Positions 1-5,494 of a stretch of DNA of 5,494 nt are shown here, in pieces (within the stretch, counting starts at the first letter, position 1; every line of letters begins with the position of its first letter). Made by a program: the position numbers and the translations under genes. The notes under the pieces were generated by a model that worked only from the letters and a program-made list of their open reading frames with translations, was not told the origin of the DNA and did not search any database. The stretch lies in assembly GCA_004566265.1 (NCBI GenBank), contig SPLB01000180.1, positions 1-5,494 on the forward strand, in the 5' to 3' direction. Origin of the DNA: Paracoccaceae bacterium. GTDB lineage: Bacteria; Pseudomonadota; Alphaproteobacteria; Rhodobacterales; Rhodobacteraceae.

Positions 1-560
1 ATGCCCGGAATTTACCCCTGTCGAAGATAGAAGACGCACTGGCGGATCAGGATGACTTGAACCCCGCTTTACTGGCACAGGCGTTTAACGTGGACTTGCC
101 GGTTGTGTTGCGCCGTCTGGGGGCTCTCTCAGAGGAGGTGCTTGGTCGACCATCTGGACTTGTGGTGTGCGATGCCTCGGGGTCGATTCTATTTCGCAAA
201 CCCGTACGCGGTTTCAACCTGCCGCGCTTCGGTGCGTCTTGTCCGCTTTGGCCCTTGTTCACGGCGCTGACACGCCCGTATCGCCCCATTCGCCGTCGGG
301 TCCTGCAAGAAAGTGGTTCGGCGCGGCCCTGTGATGCCTTCGCGGTGAGTTGGGCTGCGGAGCCGGTGGATTTCCAAACTGACCCGATGTTGCAGGCGAT
401 CATGCTGATCCTGCCGGAGCCTAATCCGGAAGAGGGTGACGCGCCGACGTCGTTTGAGCCACTACAAAACCTTGGCGCCAGCTGCCGGATCTGCGCGCGC
501 CCGGCGTGTCCGGCACGGCGCGAACCCTCGGTCCTTCGGGAGGGATCGGAAACGCTTTGA
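1..560 (+). CDS. ScfR/PrpR-type short-chain fatty acyl-CoA transcriptional regulator, C-terminal part (5' end outside window)
   Basis: The frame is open from the first bases and runs to TGA at 558-560, so the gene starts upstream and only about 185 C-terminal residues are visible. The TTG at 57 is internal, not a start. The first residues (about codons 10-45, containing the stretch LAQAFNVDLPVVLRRLGAL) look like the end of an ImmA/IrrE-type domain. The rest matches the DUF2083/ScfR C-terminal domain: a GASCPLWPLF motif with Cys at 240-242, then a C-x2-C-x4-C cluster with Cys codons at 483, 492 and 507, followed by PARREPS. Family knowledge: such proteins have an N-terminal XRE helix-turn-helix, bind short-chain acyl-CoA and regulate propionate, acetate or glyoxylate metabolism (PccR, RamB and PrpR relatives). 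An Fe-S cluster has been reported in this domain of mycobacterial PrpR, so the four cysteines may be ligands; that is inference here. The DNA-binding part is not visible. Family call is fairly sure; the specific target pathway is not. Confidence 0.85.
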   Translation, partial: ARNLPLSKIEDALADQDDLNPALLAQAFNVDLPVVLRRLGALSEEVLGRPSGLVVCDASGSILFRKPVRGFNLPRFGASCPLWPLFTALTRPYRPIRRRVLQESGSARPCDAFAVSWAAEPVDFQTDPMLQAIMLILPEPNPEEGDAPTSFEPLQNLGASCRICARPACPARREPSVLREGSETL

Positions 561-735
561 TCAGCGGCAATCACCGGTTTGCTTTCAAGACTGAATAATT
601 TTGTGCCGCTGCGCTGTCAGGCCGAGTGACAATCGCAATTTCCTCGTGCATCATCTCTTCGCATCGGTAGGATCTCTTCGGCTAATTTGCTGGAAAATAT
701 GAAGCCGCGGATCCGCTGCAAGGGAAGAAGGGAGA
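561..735. other. intergenic region with palindrome, upstream of the two-component operon
   Basis: This 175-base gap separates the regulator gene from the response-regulator operon and should hold the operon promoter. I found no clear -35/-10 pair with normal spacing; the AT-rich patches are at 594-602 and 691-700. A perfect palindrome GCGGATCCGC lies at 707-716 and extends to 704-719 with one mismatched pair, ending 16 bases before the ATG at 736. A 9-base direct repeat, ATCTCTTCG, occurs at 653-661 and 672-680, 19 bases apart. No T-tailed hairpin marks the end of the upstream gene, so read-through cannot be excluded. Confidence 0.5.
704..719. promoter_or_regulatory. inverted repeat, possible operator or 5' leader hairpin
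   Basis: The core GCGGATCCGC (707-716) is a perfect 10-base palindrome, and the flanks add G-C and C-G pairs around a single mismatch (706/717). It sits just before the purine-rich Shine-Dalgarno region of the response regulator. A dimeric regulator site or a leader hairpin are both possible. A palindrome of this length can also occur by chance in GC-rich DNA, so the functional call is weak. Confidence 0.25.
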
Positions 736-1191
736 ATGGCAGGGATGTCTGCTGCGATGGGCCACGTTCTGCTTGTGGAAGACGAAACCAATATTGCTGA
801 AGCCATTCGCTTTTTGCTCACACGCGAGGGGTGGGATGTGGATGTGCACAACAACGGTCATGACGCGGTGGCCAAGATTTCGGAGTGCGCGCCGGATTTG
901 GTGATCTTAGATCTTATGCTGCCAGGGAAAAGCGGCCTTGAGATTATCAAAGCACTGCGCCAGCAAGCGACATTTGCAGATTTGCCGGTGCTCATGCTGA
1001 CTGCGCGCGGGGCGATCAAAGATCGCGAGATGGCCGAGCGCGCCGGTGTCACGCGCTTTATGACCAAACCCTTTACCAATTCCGAAGTTTTGACAGCCGT
1101 TCGGGATTTGCGGGCGCAAGCGCTGCAACGTGCGGGCGTGTCCAAAGCCGACGCCAGTGGCGATGCCGCCTTGGCTGCCAAAGGGGACTGA
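736..1191 (+). CDS. single-domain response regulator (CheY-like receiver)
   Basis: This 151-residue cytoplasmic protein is almost entirely one receiver (REC) domain, residues about 9-125. The phosphorylation pocket is complete: acidic pair E15/D16 in LLVEDE, phospho-acceptor D59 in LVILDLMLPG, T89 in MLTARG and K111 in the TKPF motif. The remaining C-terminal ~25 residues are Ala-rich and hold no DNA-binding or enzymatic output domain. It should accept phosphate from the histidine kinase encoded two genes downstream in the same operon. CbrB and CrbR, partners of related kinases, carry DNA-binding domains, so output here must go through protein contact or a phosphorelay (inference). Start choice: ATG 736 has AGGGAAG eight bases upstream; ATG 745 is also plausible, with AAGGGAG at 728-734, and ATG 757 lies just before the conserved domain. 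Five bases separate its stop from the next start. Confidence 0.9.
   Translation: MAGMSAAMGHVLLVEDETNIAEAIRFLLTREGWDVDVHNNGHDAVAKISECAPDLVILDLMLPGKSGLEIIKALRQQATFADLPVLMLTARGAIKDREMAERAGVTRFMTKPFTNSEVLTAVRDLRAQALQRAGVSKADASGDAALAAKGD
1181..1187 (+). promoter_or_regulatory. ribosome binding site for the GTG-started membrane protein gene
   Basis: AAGGGGA lies inside the last codons of the response regulator gene and nine bases before GTG 1197. It supports the GTG over the later in-frame ATG at 1284, which would delete the N-terminal basic region. The placement points to translational coupling with the upstream gene. Confidence 0.65.
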
Positions 1192-1196
1192 TCCCG

Positions 1197-1598
1197 GTGT
1201 CGATCCGCAATGATGGGGCAGGGACCCGCGACGAGCGCCTCGCTCCTTTTGTGGAAAAAGCCACCTACCGCCGCCGTCGTTTGATGGATATTGCCCGTCT
1301 GGCCCCAGTTCTGGGCGCTTGCTTTTTTGCGGTTCCGCTTTTGTGGCCGCAAGAGGCAGTGCGCAGCTCAACCGCGATGGTTTACGTGTTTTTTGTCTGG
1401 ACCGCATTGGTGGGTTTTGCCGCTGCGTTTTCGTTTGCCGTGCGGCTTTGGGCGGCGCATTGGACCAATCGCACGGATCCCCAGGCGTTGGTCGGGCCCG
1501 TTGGGCAGACATCGACTTTGATCGGTGCTGGGGAGGTGCAGGGCGAGGCGCATGGCCTGAAAGCCGACACTACGACGTCCGGCGGCCCTGTCGCATGA
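1197..1598 (+). CDS. small two-helix membrane protein of unknown function, in the two-component operon
   Basis: I do not recognise a named family for this 133-residue protein. The N-terminus (1-30) is charged and includes a basic YRRRR cluster at 24-28, which predicts a cytoplasmic N-terminus. Two hydrophobic segments follow, about residues 32-50 and 60-82, giving a hairpin with both ends inside. The C-terminal ~50 residues are hydrophilic, rich in Gly, Thr and Ala. No signal peptidase site, cysteine pair or catalytic motif is visible. It starts with GTG, supported by AAGGGGA nine bases upstream, five bases after the response regulator stop. Its TGA overlaps the ATG of the kinase gene (ATGA, 1595-1598). 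This arrangement argues for a real gene co-translated with both partners and, by inference, for a protein that works with the membrane kinase, for example in assembly or signal modulation. An in-frame length of 134 codons in this tight slot makes a chance ORF unlikely. Confidence 0.75.
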   Translation: MSIRNDGAGTRDERLAPFVEKATYRRRRLMDIARLAPVLGACFFAVPLLWPQEAVRSSTAMVYVFFVWTALVGFAAAFSFAVRLWAAHWTNRTDPQALVGPVGQTSTLIGAGEVQGEAHGLKADTTTSGGPVA

Positions 1599-4282
1599 CG
1601 CTTCTGAATCTTCTGGGGTTCGTGTGCCTGAGCTACGTGGCGCTTTTGTTCCTTGTCGCGTTCTGGGCGGACCGGTTGGCGGAACGCGGGCGCGGGAGGC
1701 GCTTTATGTCGTCCGCATTGATCTACACATTGTCAATGTCGATCTACTGCACGGCGTGGACGTTTTACGGCGCAGTCGGGAACGCGGCGCGGTCGGGGCT
1801 GGAATATGTGACGATCTACCTTGGACCAACGCTGGTGATGATCGCTTGGTGGTGGGGGCTGCGCAAATTGGTGCGGGTTGGCCGCAGTCAGCGCATCTCG
1901 TCCATCGCGGACCTTTTGTCCTCGCGCTATGGCAAGTCCAATACGCTGGCGATCTGCGTGACGCTGCTCGCCGTGATTGGGGTGACGCCTTATATTGCAC
2001 TTCAGCTTCAGTCGATTACCCTTTCATTATCCGTCTTTGCGGAAGCCGACGGGCTTCAGAGCTATGATCAGTCTGGTACGGTGTTCTGGATCGCGGCGGG
2101 ACTTGCGGCCTTTGCCATTCTGTTTGGCACGCGCAACCTCAATGCCAATGAACGCCACCATGGGGTGGTCATGGCTGTTGCCCTTGAAGCGGTGGTCAAG
2201 ATCATTGCGCTAATTGCGGTTGGGGTCTTTGTGGTCTGGGGGCTGGCGGGCGGTGTGTCGGATGTGCTCGACCGAATTGACGCTTCGGACCTTGGCCGAT
2301 GGCAGGTGGATGGATCGCGCTGGGTTACGATTACAGTCCTGTCGGCCGCAGCTTTTGTGTGCTTGCCGCGGATGTTTCAGGTCATGGTGGTCGAAAACGA
2401 AGACGAGCGCCATCTACAGGTGGCTGCCTGGGCATTTCCACTTTATCTTCTCGTGATTTCCGTCTTTGTTGTCCCGATTGCGGCGCTTGGGCTGGAAATG
2501 CTGCCTGAGGGCACGAACCCAGACCTCTTTGTACTCAGCCTGCCGATGGCGGCGGGGCAAAAGGGATTGGCGGTTTTGTCTTTCCTAGGTGGCTTCTCAT
2601 CGGCCACCTCTATGGTGATCGTGGCGGCAATGTCTCTGTCCACCATGGTGTCGAACCATATTGTAATGCCGATTTGGCTATCGTCGCAGACTGGCGATGA
2701 AGGCGCATCGATGTCAGGGGATGTGCGCAATATTGTTCTTATGGCTCGCCGCCTTGCGATCGCGGGCATTATGGCGCTGGGCTATGCCTATTATCAGGCG
2801 TCTGGTGGTGGAGATGCGTTGGCCTCAATCGGGATCGTTTCCTTTTCCGGCATTGCACAGATCCTGCCCGCGCTTGTGGGCGGCTTGTTCTGGCGGGGCG
2901 CCACACGGCTGGGTGCGCTTGCGGGGCTTCTCACCGGGTTTGGCATCTGGATTTACACCCTGTTCCTGCCTGAACTTGGTGGTGCTTTCCTGCCGCCGGA
3001 CTGGCTGGAAAACGGCCCCTTCGGGATTTCGTGGCTCCATCCGCAGGCACTATTTGGAATCACCGGGCTTGATCCGATTGTACACTCAGCCCTGTGGTCT
3101 CTCAGTCTGAACACGGCTGCCTTCTGTCTGGTTTCCGTGCTGACCTTTCCGACGCCGCTGGAACGGCTTCAGGGCGCGCAATTCGTTGATGTCTTTGATC
3201 ATTCTGCGGGCCCAGGCGGCTGGCTTGGTTCGGTGGCTCAAGCCGAAGACCTGCTGATCATGTCGCAAAGGATCCTTGGCCCGGAAGAGGCTCAGGCGTT
3301 TTTCCATCGTGAGTGCGTGGGTCAGGGCGGCCCCGGCCCTTTGCCGGAACCCACGCCGCGATTCCTGGAAGCGCTAGAGAAAGAGCTGTCCGCTTCCATC
3401 GGTTCTGCTGCAGCCCATGCGATGATTGGGCAGATCGTCGGCGGGGCGTCTGTTTCGGTGGATGACCTGCTGGCGGTGGCGGATGAGTCCGCGCAGATGC
3501 TGGAGTATTCCGCGCGTCTTGAGGCCCAGTCGCAGGAGCTGCAGTTAACGGCACGCAAGCTGCGCGAAACCAATGAACAGCTGACCGAGCTGAGCCGCCA
3601 GAAGGACGAATTCCTAAGTCAGGTCAGCCATGAGCTGCGCACGCCGATGACATCGGTTCGTGCGTTTTCCGAGATCCTGCGCGACACCCCTGATCTGGCG
3701 ACGGAGGACCAACGGCGCTATGTCTCGATTATCCACGACGAAGCCGAGCGGCTCACGCGATTGTTGAATGATCTCTTGGATCTGAGCGTTTTGGAGAACG
3801 GGCAAGTGTCCCTGAACCTGTCCGAAGGAAGATTGAGTGAGGTGCTTGATCACTCCGTCATCGCGGCCCTTGCGGGCGCTGACACGCAGGTCGAAATTCG
3901 TAGGGACCGCGGCCGTGAGGGGCTGCTGTTGAACACCGATTTGGATCGTCTGGCGCAGGTGTTCATAAACCTCATCGCAAATGCCGAAAAATACTGTAAG
4001 GCGAAGCATCCAGTTCTCAAAATCGATGTGTTTAGCCTTGGTGATGTAGTTTGTATTGATTTTGTGGACAATGGCGCAGGCGTGCCAATTGAGAAGCGCA
4101 AAGTAATTTTTGAGAAATTTTCGAGGGTTACGCCAGAACGTGCAGGTGGATCGGGACTTGGTTTGGCCATTTCTCGCGAGATTATGTTGCGTCTTGGTGG
4201 CGACATTACTTATGTTGCTGGGAACATTGGCGCGCGGTTTCGGGTGATGTTGCCTCTTCCCCCCCCGAAAGACTTAAATTAG
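1595..4282 (+). CDS. symporter-linked sensor histidine kinase (SSS-STAC-HisKA-HATPase, CbrA/CrbS-like)
   Basis: This 895-residue inner-membrane protein joins a sodium/solute symporter (SSS, SLC5-like) domain to a histidine kinase. Residues about 1-517 hold roughly 13 hydrophobic helices, with family-type stretches ERHHGVVMAVALEAVVK (186-202), VVENEDERHL (265-274) and GGFSSATSM (332-340); the S335/S336 pair sits where SSS transporters have Na+-site hydroxyls (by analogy with PutP). Residues about 545-635 resemble the STAC linker. A coiled coil (about 635-675) leads straight into the H box, with H679 in SHELRTP. The ATP-binding core is complete: N box with N796, G1 with D825-N-G-A-G, F box FEKF 839-842, G2 GSGLGLA 852-858. 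No PAS domain is seen between STAC and kinase, unlike CbrA and CrbS of gammaproteobacteria. Related proteins control carbon-source use (histidine/amino acids, acetate). ATG 1595 is chosen because it overlaps the upstream stop (ATGA) and precedes the first helix; the frame is open further upstream to 1319 but that part lacks family features. There is no strong Shine-Dalgarno, so expression is probably coupled. The ligand is unknown. Confidence 0.92.
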   Translation: MTLLNLLGFVCLSYVALLFLVAFWADRLAERGRGRRFMSSALIYTLSMSIYCTAWTFYGAVGNAARSGLEYVTIYLGPTLVMIAWWWGLRKLVRVGRSQRISSIADLLSSRYGKSNTLAICVTLLAVIGVTPYIALQLQSITLSLSVFAEADGLQSYDQSGTVFWIAAGLAAFAILFGTRNLNANERHHGVVMAVALEAVVKIIALIAVGVFVVWGLAGGVSDVLDRIDASDLGRWQVDGSRWVTITVLSAAAFVCLPRMFQVMVVENEDERHLQVAAWAFPLYLLVISVFVVPIAALGLEMLPEGTNPDLFVLSLPMAAGQKGLAVLSFLGGFSSATSMVIVAAMSLSTMVSNHIVMPIWLSSQTGDEGASMSGDVRNIVLMARRLAIAGIMALGYAYYQASGGGDALASIGIVSFSGIAQILPALVGGLFWRGATRLGALAGLLTGFGIWIYTLFLPELGGAFLPPDWLENGPFGISWLHPQALFGITGLDPIVHSALWSLSLNTAAFCLVSVLTFPTPLERLQGAQFVDVFDHSAGPGGWLGSVAQAEDLLIMSQRILGPEEAQAFFHRECVGQGGPGPLPEPTPRFLEALEKELSASIGSAAAHAMIGQIVGGASVSVDDLLAVADESAQMLEYSARLEAQSQELQLTARKLRETNEQLTELSRQKDEFLSQVSHELRTPMTSVRAFSEILRDTPDLATEDQRRYVSIIHDEAERLTRLLNDLLDLSVLENGQVSLNLSEGRLSEVLDHSVIAALAGADTQVEIRRDRGREGLLLNTDLDRLAQVFINLIANAEKYCKAKHPVLKIDVFSLGDVVCIDFVDNGAGVPIEKRKVIFEKFSRVTPERAGGSGLGLAISREIMLRLGGDITYVAGNIGARFRVMLPLPPPKDLN

Positions 4283-4297
4283 CTGCAATGCGGCTAA
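4279..4297 (+). terminator. hairpin over the kinase stop codon, weak terminator or 3' stabiliser
   Basis: Bases 4279-4286 pair with 4290-4297 (eight pairs including one T-G wobble) around a three-base AAT loop, and the kinase stop TAG at 4280-4282 lies inside the left arm. No run of T follows, so it does not meet the usual intrinsic terminator pattern. It could be a 3' end stabiliser, a Rho-dependent end, or chance. Confidence 0.3.
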
Positions 4298-4373
4298 ATC
4301 CGTAAAGGCCTTGGTAACCCTCACTGAGATAAAACCAGTGCAAACGGGTGTGGAAGGCTCAGGCTCATAATCG
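4283..4373. other. short intergenic gap between the kinase and FliM-like genes
   Basis: The 91-base gap holds the right part of the hairpin at 4279-4297, a palindrome AAGGCCTT at 4305-4312, a small CACTG/CAGTG inverted repeat at 4322-4326 and 4336-4340, and a tandem GGCTCA GGCTCA at 4356-4367. There is no strong Shine-Dalgarno in the usual place before ATG 4374. A gap of this size could contain a promoter for the FliM-like gene, but I cannot identify one with confidence. Confidence 0.4.
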
Positions 4374-5494
4374 ATGACTGACAAGGATCAATCGCAGCAA
4401 GACATGAAGCCGGTCGGAGGACTGGCCCGGAAACTTGCGGCGACAAAAGAAGACAAGGGAAGGGTCGGCGGGTCACTTACGCTAAAGGCGTTGCGCCGGG
4501 CTGTGGCGCGCGCCGCTGAGGATCTATGTGAATTGCCGATGGCGGTTATTGCCGCGCGGCAGAACAACCGTAAACCCGAGGATTTGACCACGCTTTTGTC
4601 CGACAAACATTTGCTGGTTGTGCTCGATTGCCCAAAGGGCCGCATTGGCGCGGCCACTCTGGACGCGGCTGCGGTTGCGGCTTTGATCCAGAAACAAACG
4701 CTTGGCGCGGTGATGGGCATTTCAAGCGAAGATCGCGCGTATACCCCAACAGATGCCGCAATGGTGGCTGAATTCCTTGAGAAGCTCTTTGGCAAAGTGG
4801 TTGCAATCCTTGAAGAGCAGCGCGACCGTGACATGTTCGAAGGCTACCGGTTTGGTGCTCAGATAGAAGATGTGCGAACGCTCGTTTTGGGCATGGAAGC
4901 CGACGAGTACCGGGTCATTAATCTAAATGTGGACCTCGATTGCGGTAAAATGCAGGGCGAGATCCGTATTCTGCTGCCTGAACCCTCTGCCGAGGAAAAC
5001 GCAGAAAGCCAGCAAATCCGTGGGCCCCGGATCGGCGCTGGTGTTGGCAGCATGCGCGCCGAGCTAAGCGCCGTCCTGTGTAAGGTGAAACTGCCTTTGC
5101 GTGAATTTACCTCGCTGAAAGTGGGGGATTTGATGCCTCTCGATCAGGCTTATCTCTACGAAACAGACCTTCTGGCAATCAACGGAACGGTAGTTGCCAA
5201 AGGGCGCATGGGACAGATGAATGGGGCGAAAGCAGTTCGAATTCAGGCCGGCTCCCTCAAGATGCCGGGGCAAGGGGATGGTGGTTTCTCTGATAGCGTA
5301 GGGGGAGGGGCGACGCCTGCAGACACGGGTATGGACCTGTCTATTGCGGCACAAGGTTTGCAGGAACCTGGTGGTTTCGGTGGGGATTTGGGTGGCCTAG
5401 AGGGGGACCTTGGTGACTTGGGCGGTGGCCTAGGCGGCGATTTGGATACCGGATTACCGACCGATCTGCCCCTCTCTTTGGATGAGCCTGGCGG
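4374..5494 (+). CDS. FliM/FliN-family flagellar motor switch-like protein (3' end outside window)
   Basis: The frame is open from ATG 4374 to the window edge (373 complete codons, no stop), so the C-terminus is missing. Residues about 35-205 resemble a divergent FliM middle region: RAYTPTDAAMVAEFLEKLF matches the R-x-PT-x-x-D/E part of FliM, and further on lies a beta-rich section ending in an LLPEP stretch. Residues about 227-291 are a SpoA (FliMN C-terminal) domain: LREFTSLKVGDLMPLD, then INGTVVAKGRMGQMNG and AVRI. From about 333 the chain becomes Gly/Asp/Leu-rich. The family forms the cytoplasmic C-ring of the flagellar motor, setting rotation direction and torque. The N-terminus (1-34) is charged and lacks the classical FliM CheY-binding signature (LSQxEIDALL type). 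A type III secretion SctQ-like role is an alternative but nothing nearby supports it. Start: TAA at 4368-4370 lies just upstream in frame, so 4374 is the first ATG; ATG 4404 is a less likely alternative. No flagellar genes are visible beside it, and all its neighbours in the window are signalling or regulatory. Confidence 0.82.
   Translation, partial: MTDKDQSQQDMKPVGGLARKLAATKEDKGRVGGSLTLKALRRAVARAAEDLCELPMAVIAARQNNRKPEDLTTLLSDKHLLVVLDCPKGRIGAATLDAAAVAALIQKQTLGAVMGISSEDRAYTPTDAAMVAEFLEKLFGKVVAILEEQRDRDMFEGYRFGAQIEDVRTLVLGMEADEYRVINLNVDLDCGKMQGEIRILLPEPSAEENAESQQIRGPRIGAGVGSMRAELSAVLCKVKLPLREFTSLKVGDLMPLDQAYLYETDLLAINGTVVAKGRMGQMNGAKAVRIQAGSLKMPGQGDGGFSDSVGGGATPADTGMDLSIAAQGLQEPGGFGGDLGGLEGDLGDLGGGLGGDLDTGLPTDLPLSLDEPG
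5370..5475 (+). repeat. Gly/Asp/Leu-rich degenerate repeat in the tail of the FliM-like protein
   Basis: Residues 333-367 of the FliM-like protein are built of irregular units around G-D-L and G-G-L (GGDLGGL, EGDLGDL, GGGLGGDL), then TGLPTDLPLSL. At the DNA level this gives repeated GGTGGC/GGCGGT and GATTTG/GACCTT words with varied codons, so it is conserved as protein composition rather than an exact DNA repeat. The tail is acidic, probably flexible, and continues to the window edge. Confidence 0.6.

Noticed and set aside
57..560. TTG at 57 as the start of a 167-residue protein
   Set aside because: The frame is open to the window edge upstream and the upstream residues fit the same family, so this is a truncated view of a longer gene.
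577..690. TTTGC half-sites (578-582, 686-690) as an ScfR/RamB-type binding site
   Set aside because: Neither is completed to a TTTGCAAA-like palindrome and the spacing is irregular; five-base matches are expected by chance.
907..1512. Long minus-strand frame (about 200 codons) across receiver and membrane protein genes
   Set aside because: It is antisense to two supported genes, has biased Arg/Pro/Gln composition typical of GC-rich shadow frames, and shows no domain.
1319..1594. N-terminal extension of the kinase to position 1319
   Set aside because: It overlaps the coding part of the small membrane protein in another frame, is Arg/Cys/Gly-rich in a shadow-like way, and has no family features; ATG 1595 precedes the first membrane helix directly.
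1624..2067. Plus-strand frame inside the kinase gene
   Set aside because: It lies within the well-supported symporter domain in another frame and has no recognisable features.
4303..4332. Sigma-28-like flagellar promoter (TAAA then TGAGATAA) before the FliM-like gene
   Set aside because: Spacing is about 18 bases rather than about 15 and only part of the -10 element matches; too weak to call.
4388..4834. Minus-strand frame opposite the FliM-like gene
   Set aside because: The plus frame carries FliM-like and SpoA motifs; the minus frame is Ser/Ala/Arg-rich without motifs.

Overview
The window looks like a chromosomal segment of an alphaproteobacterium, most likely a Rhodobacteraceae/Roseobacter-type organism. 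This rests on moderately high GC with G/C-favoured codons, on protein families recognised by eye (ScfR-type regulator, CbrA/CrbS-like sensor kinase, divergent FliM/FliN-type protein) and on the compact same-strand layout. No database search was possible, so the taxon is an inference. All five supported genes lie on the + strand and almost no space is non-coding. I see no rRNA, tRNA, IS element, CRISPR array or attachment site.

Layout: (1) positions 1-560 are the 3' part of a gene that begins before the window. It encodes the C-terminal half of a short-chain fatty acyl-CoA regulator (ScfR/DUF2083 type) with a four-cysteine pattern. (2) Positions 561-735 are an intergenic region with a GC-rich palindrome close to the next start and no convincing consensus promoter. 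(3) Positions 736-4282 are a tight three-gene unit: a single-domain response regulator (736-1191), a 133-residue two-helix membrane protein of unknown function (GTG start, 1197-1598), and an 895-residue hybrid sensor (1595-4282). The sensor joins a sodium/solute symporter-like membrane domain to a STAC-like linker and a complete histidine kinase core. The last two genes overlap as ATGA. (4) Positions 4283-4373 are a short gap with a hairpin over the kinase stop codon. (5) Position 4374 to the window edge is an open frame that does not stop inside the window. It encodes a FliM/FliN-family protein with a SpoA domain and an unusual Gly/Asp/Leu-rich tail.

How the genes may work together: the kinase resembles the CbrA/CrbS group, whose members sense or respond to carbon sources such as amino acids, histidine or acetate. 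The adjacent receiver protein is its likely phosphorylation partner, but it has no DNA-binding output domain, unlike CbrB or CrbR. The upstream ScfR-type regulator would respond to short-chain acyl-CoA. A reasonable inference is a carbon-status signalling locus (short-chain acids) whose output is by protein contact. The neighbouring motor-switch-like protein is one possible but unproven target. The two least understood parts are the small membrane protein wedged into the two-component operon and the divergent FliM-like protein.
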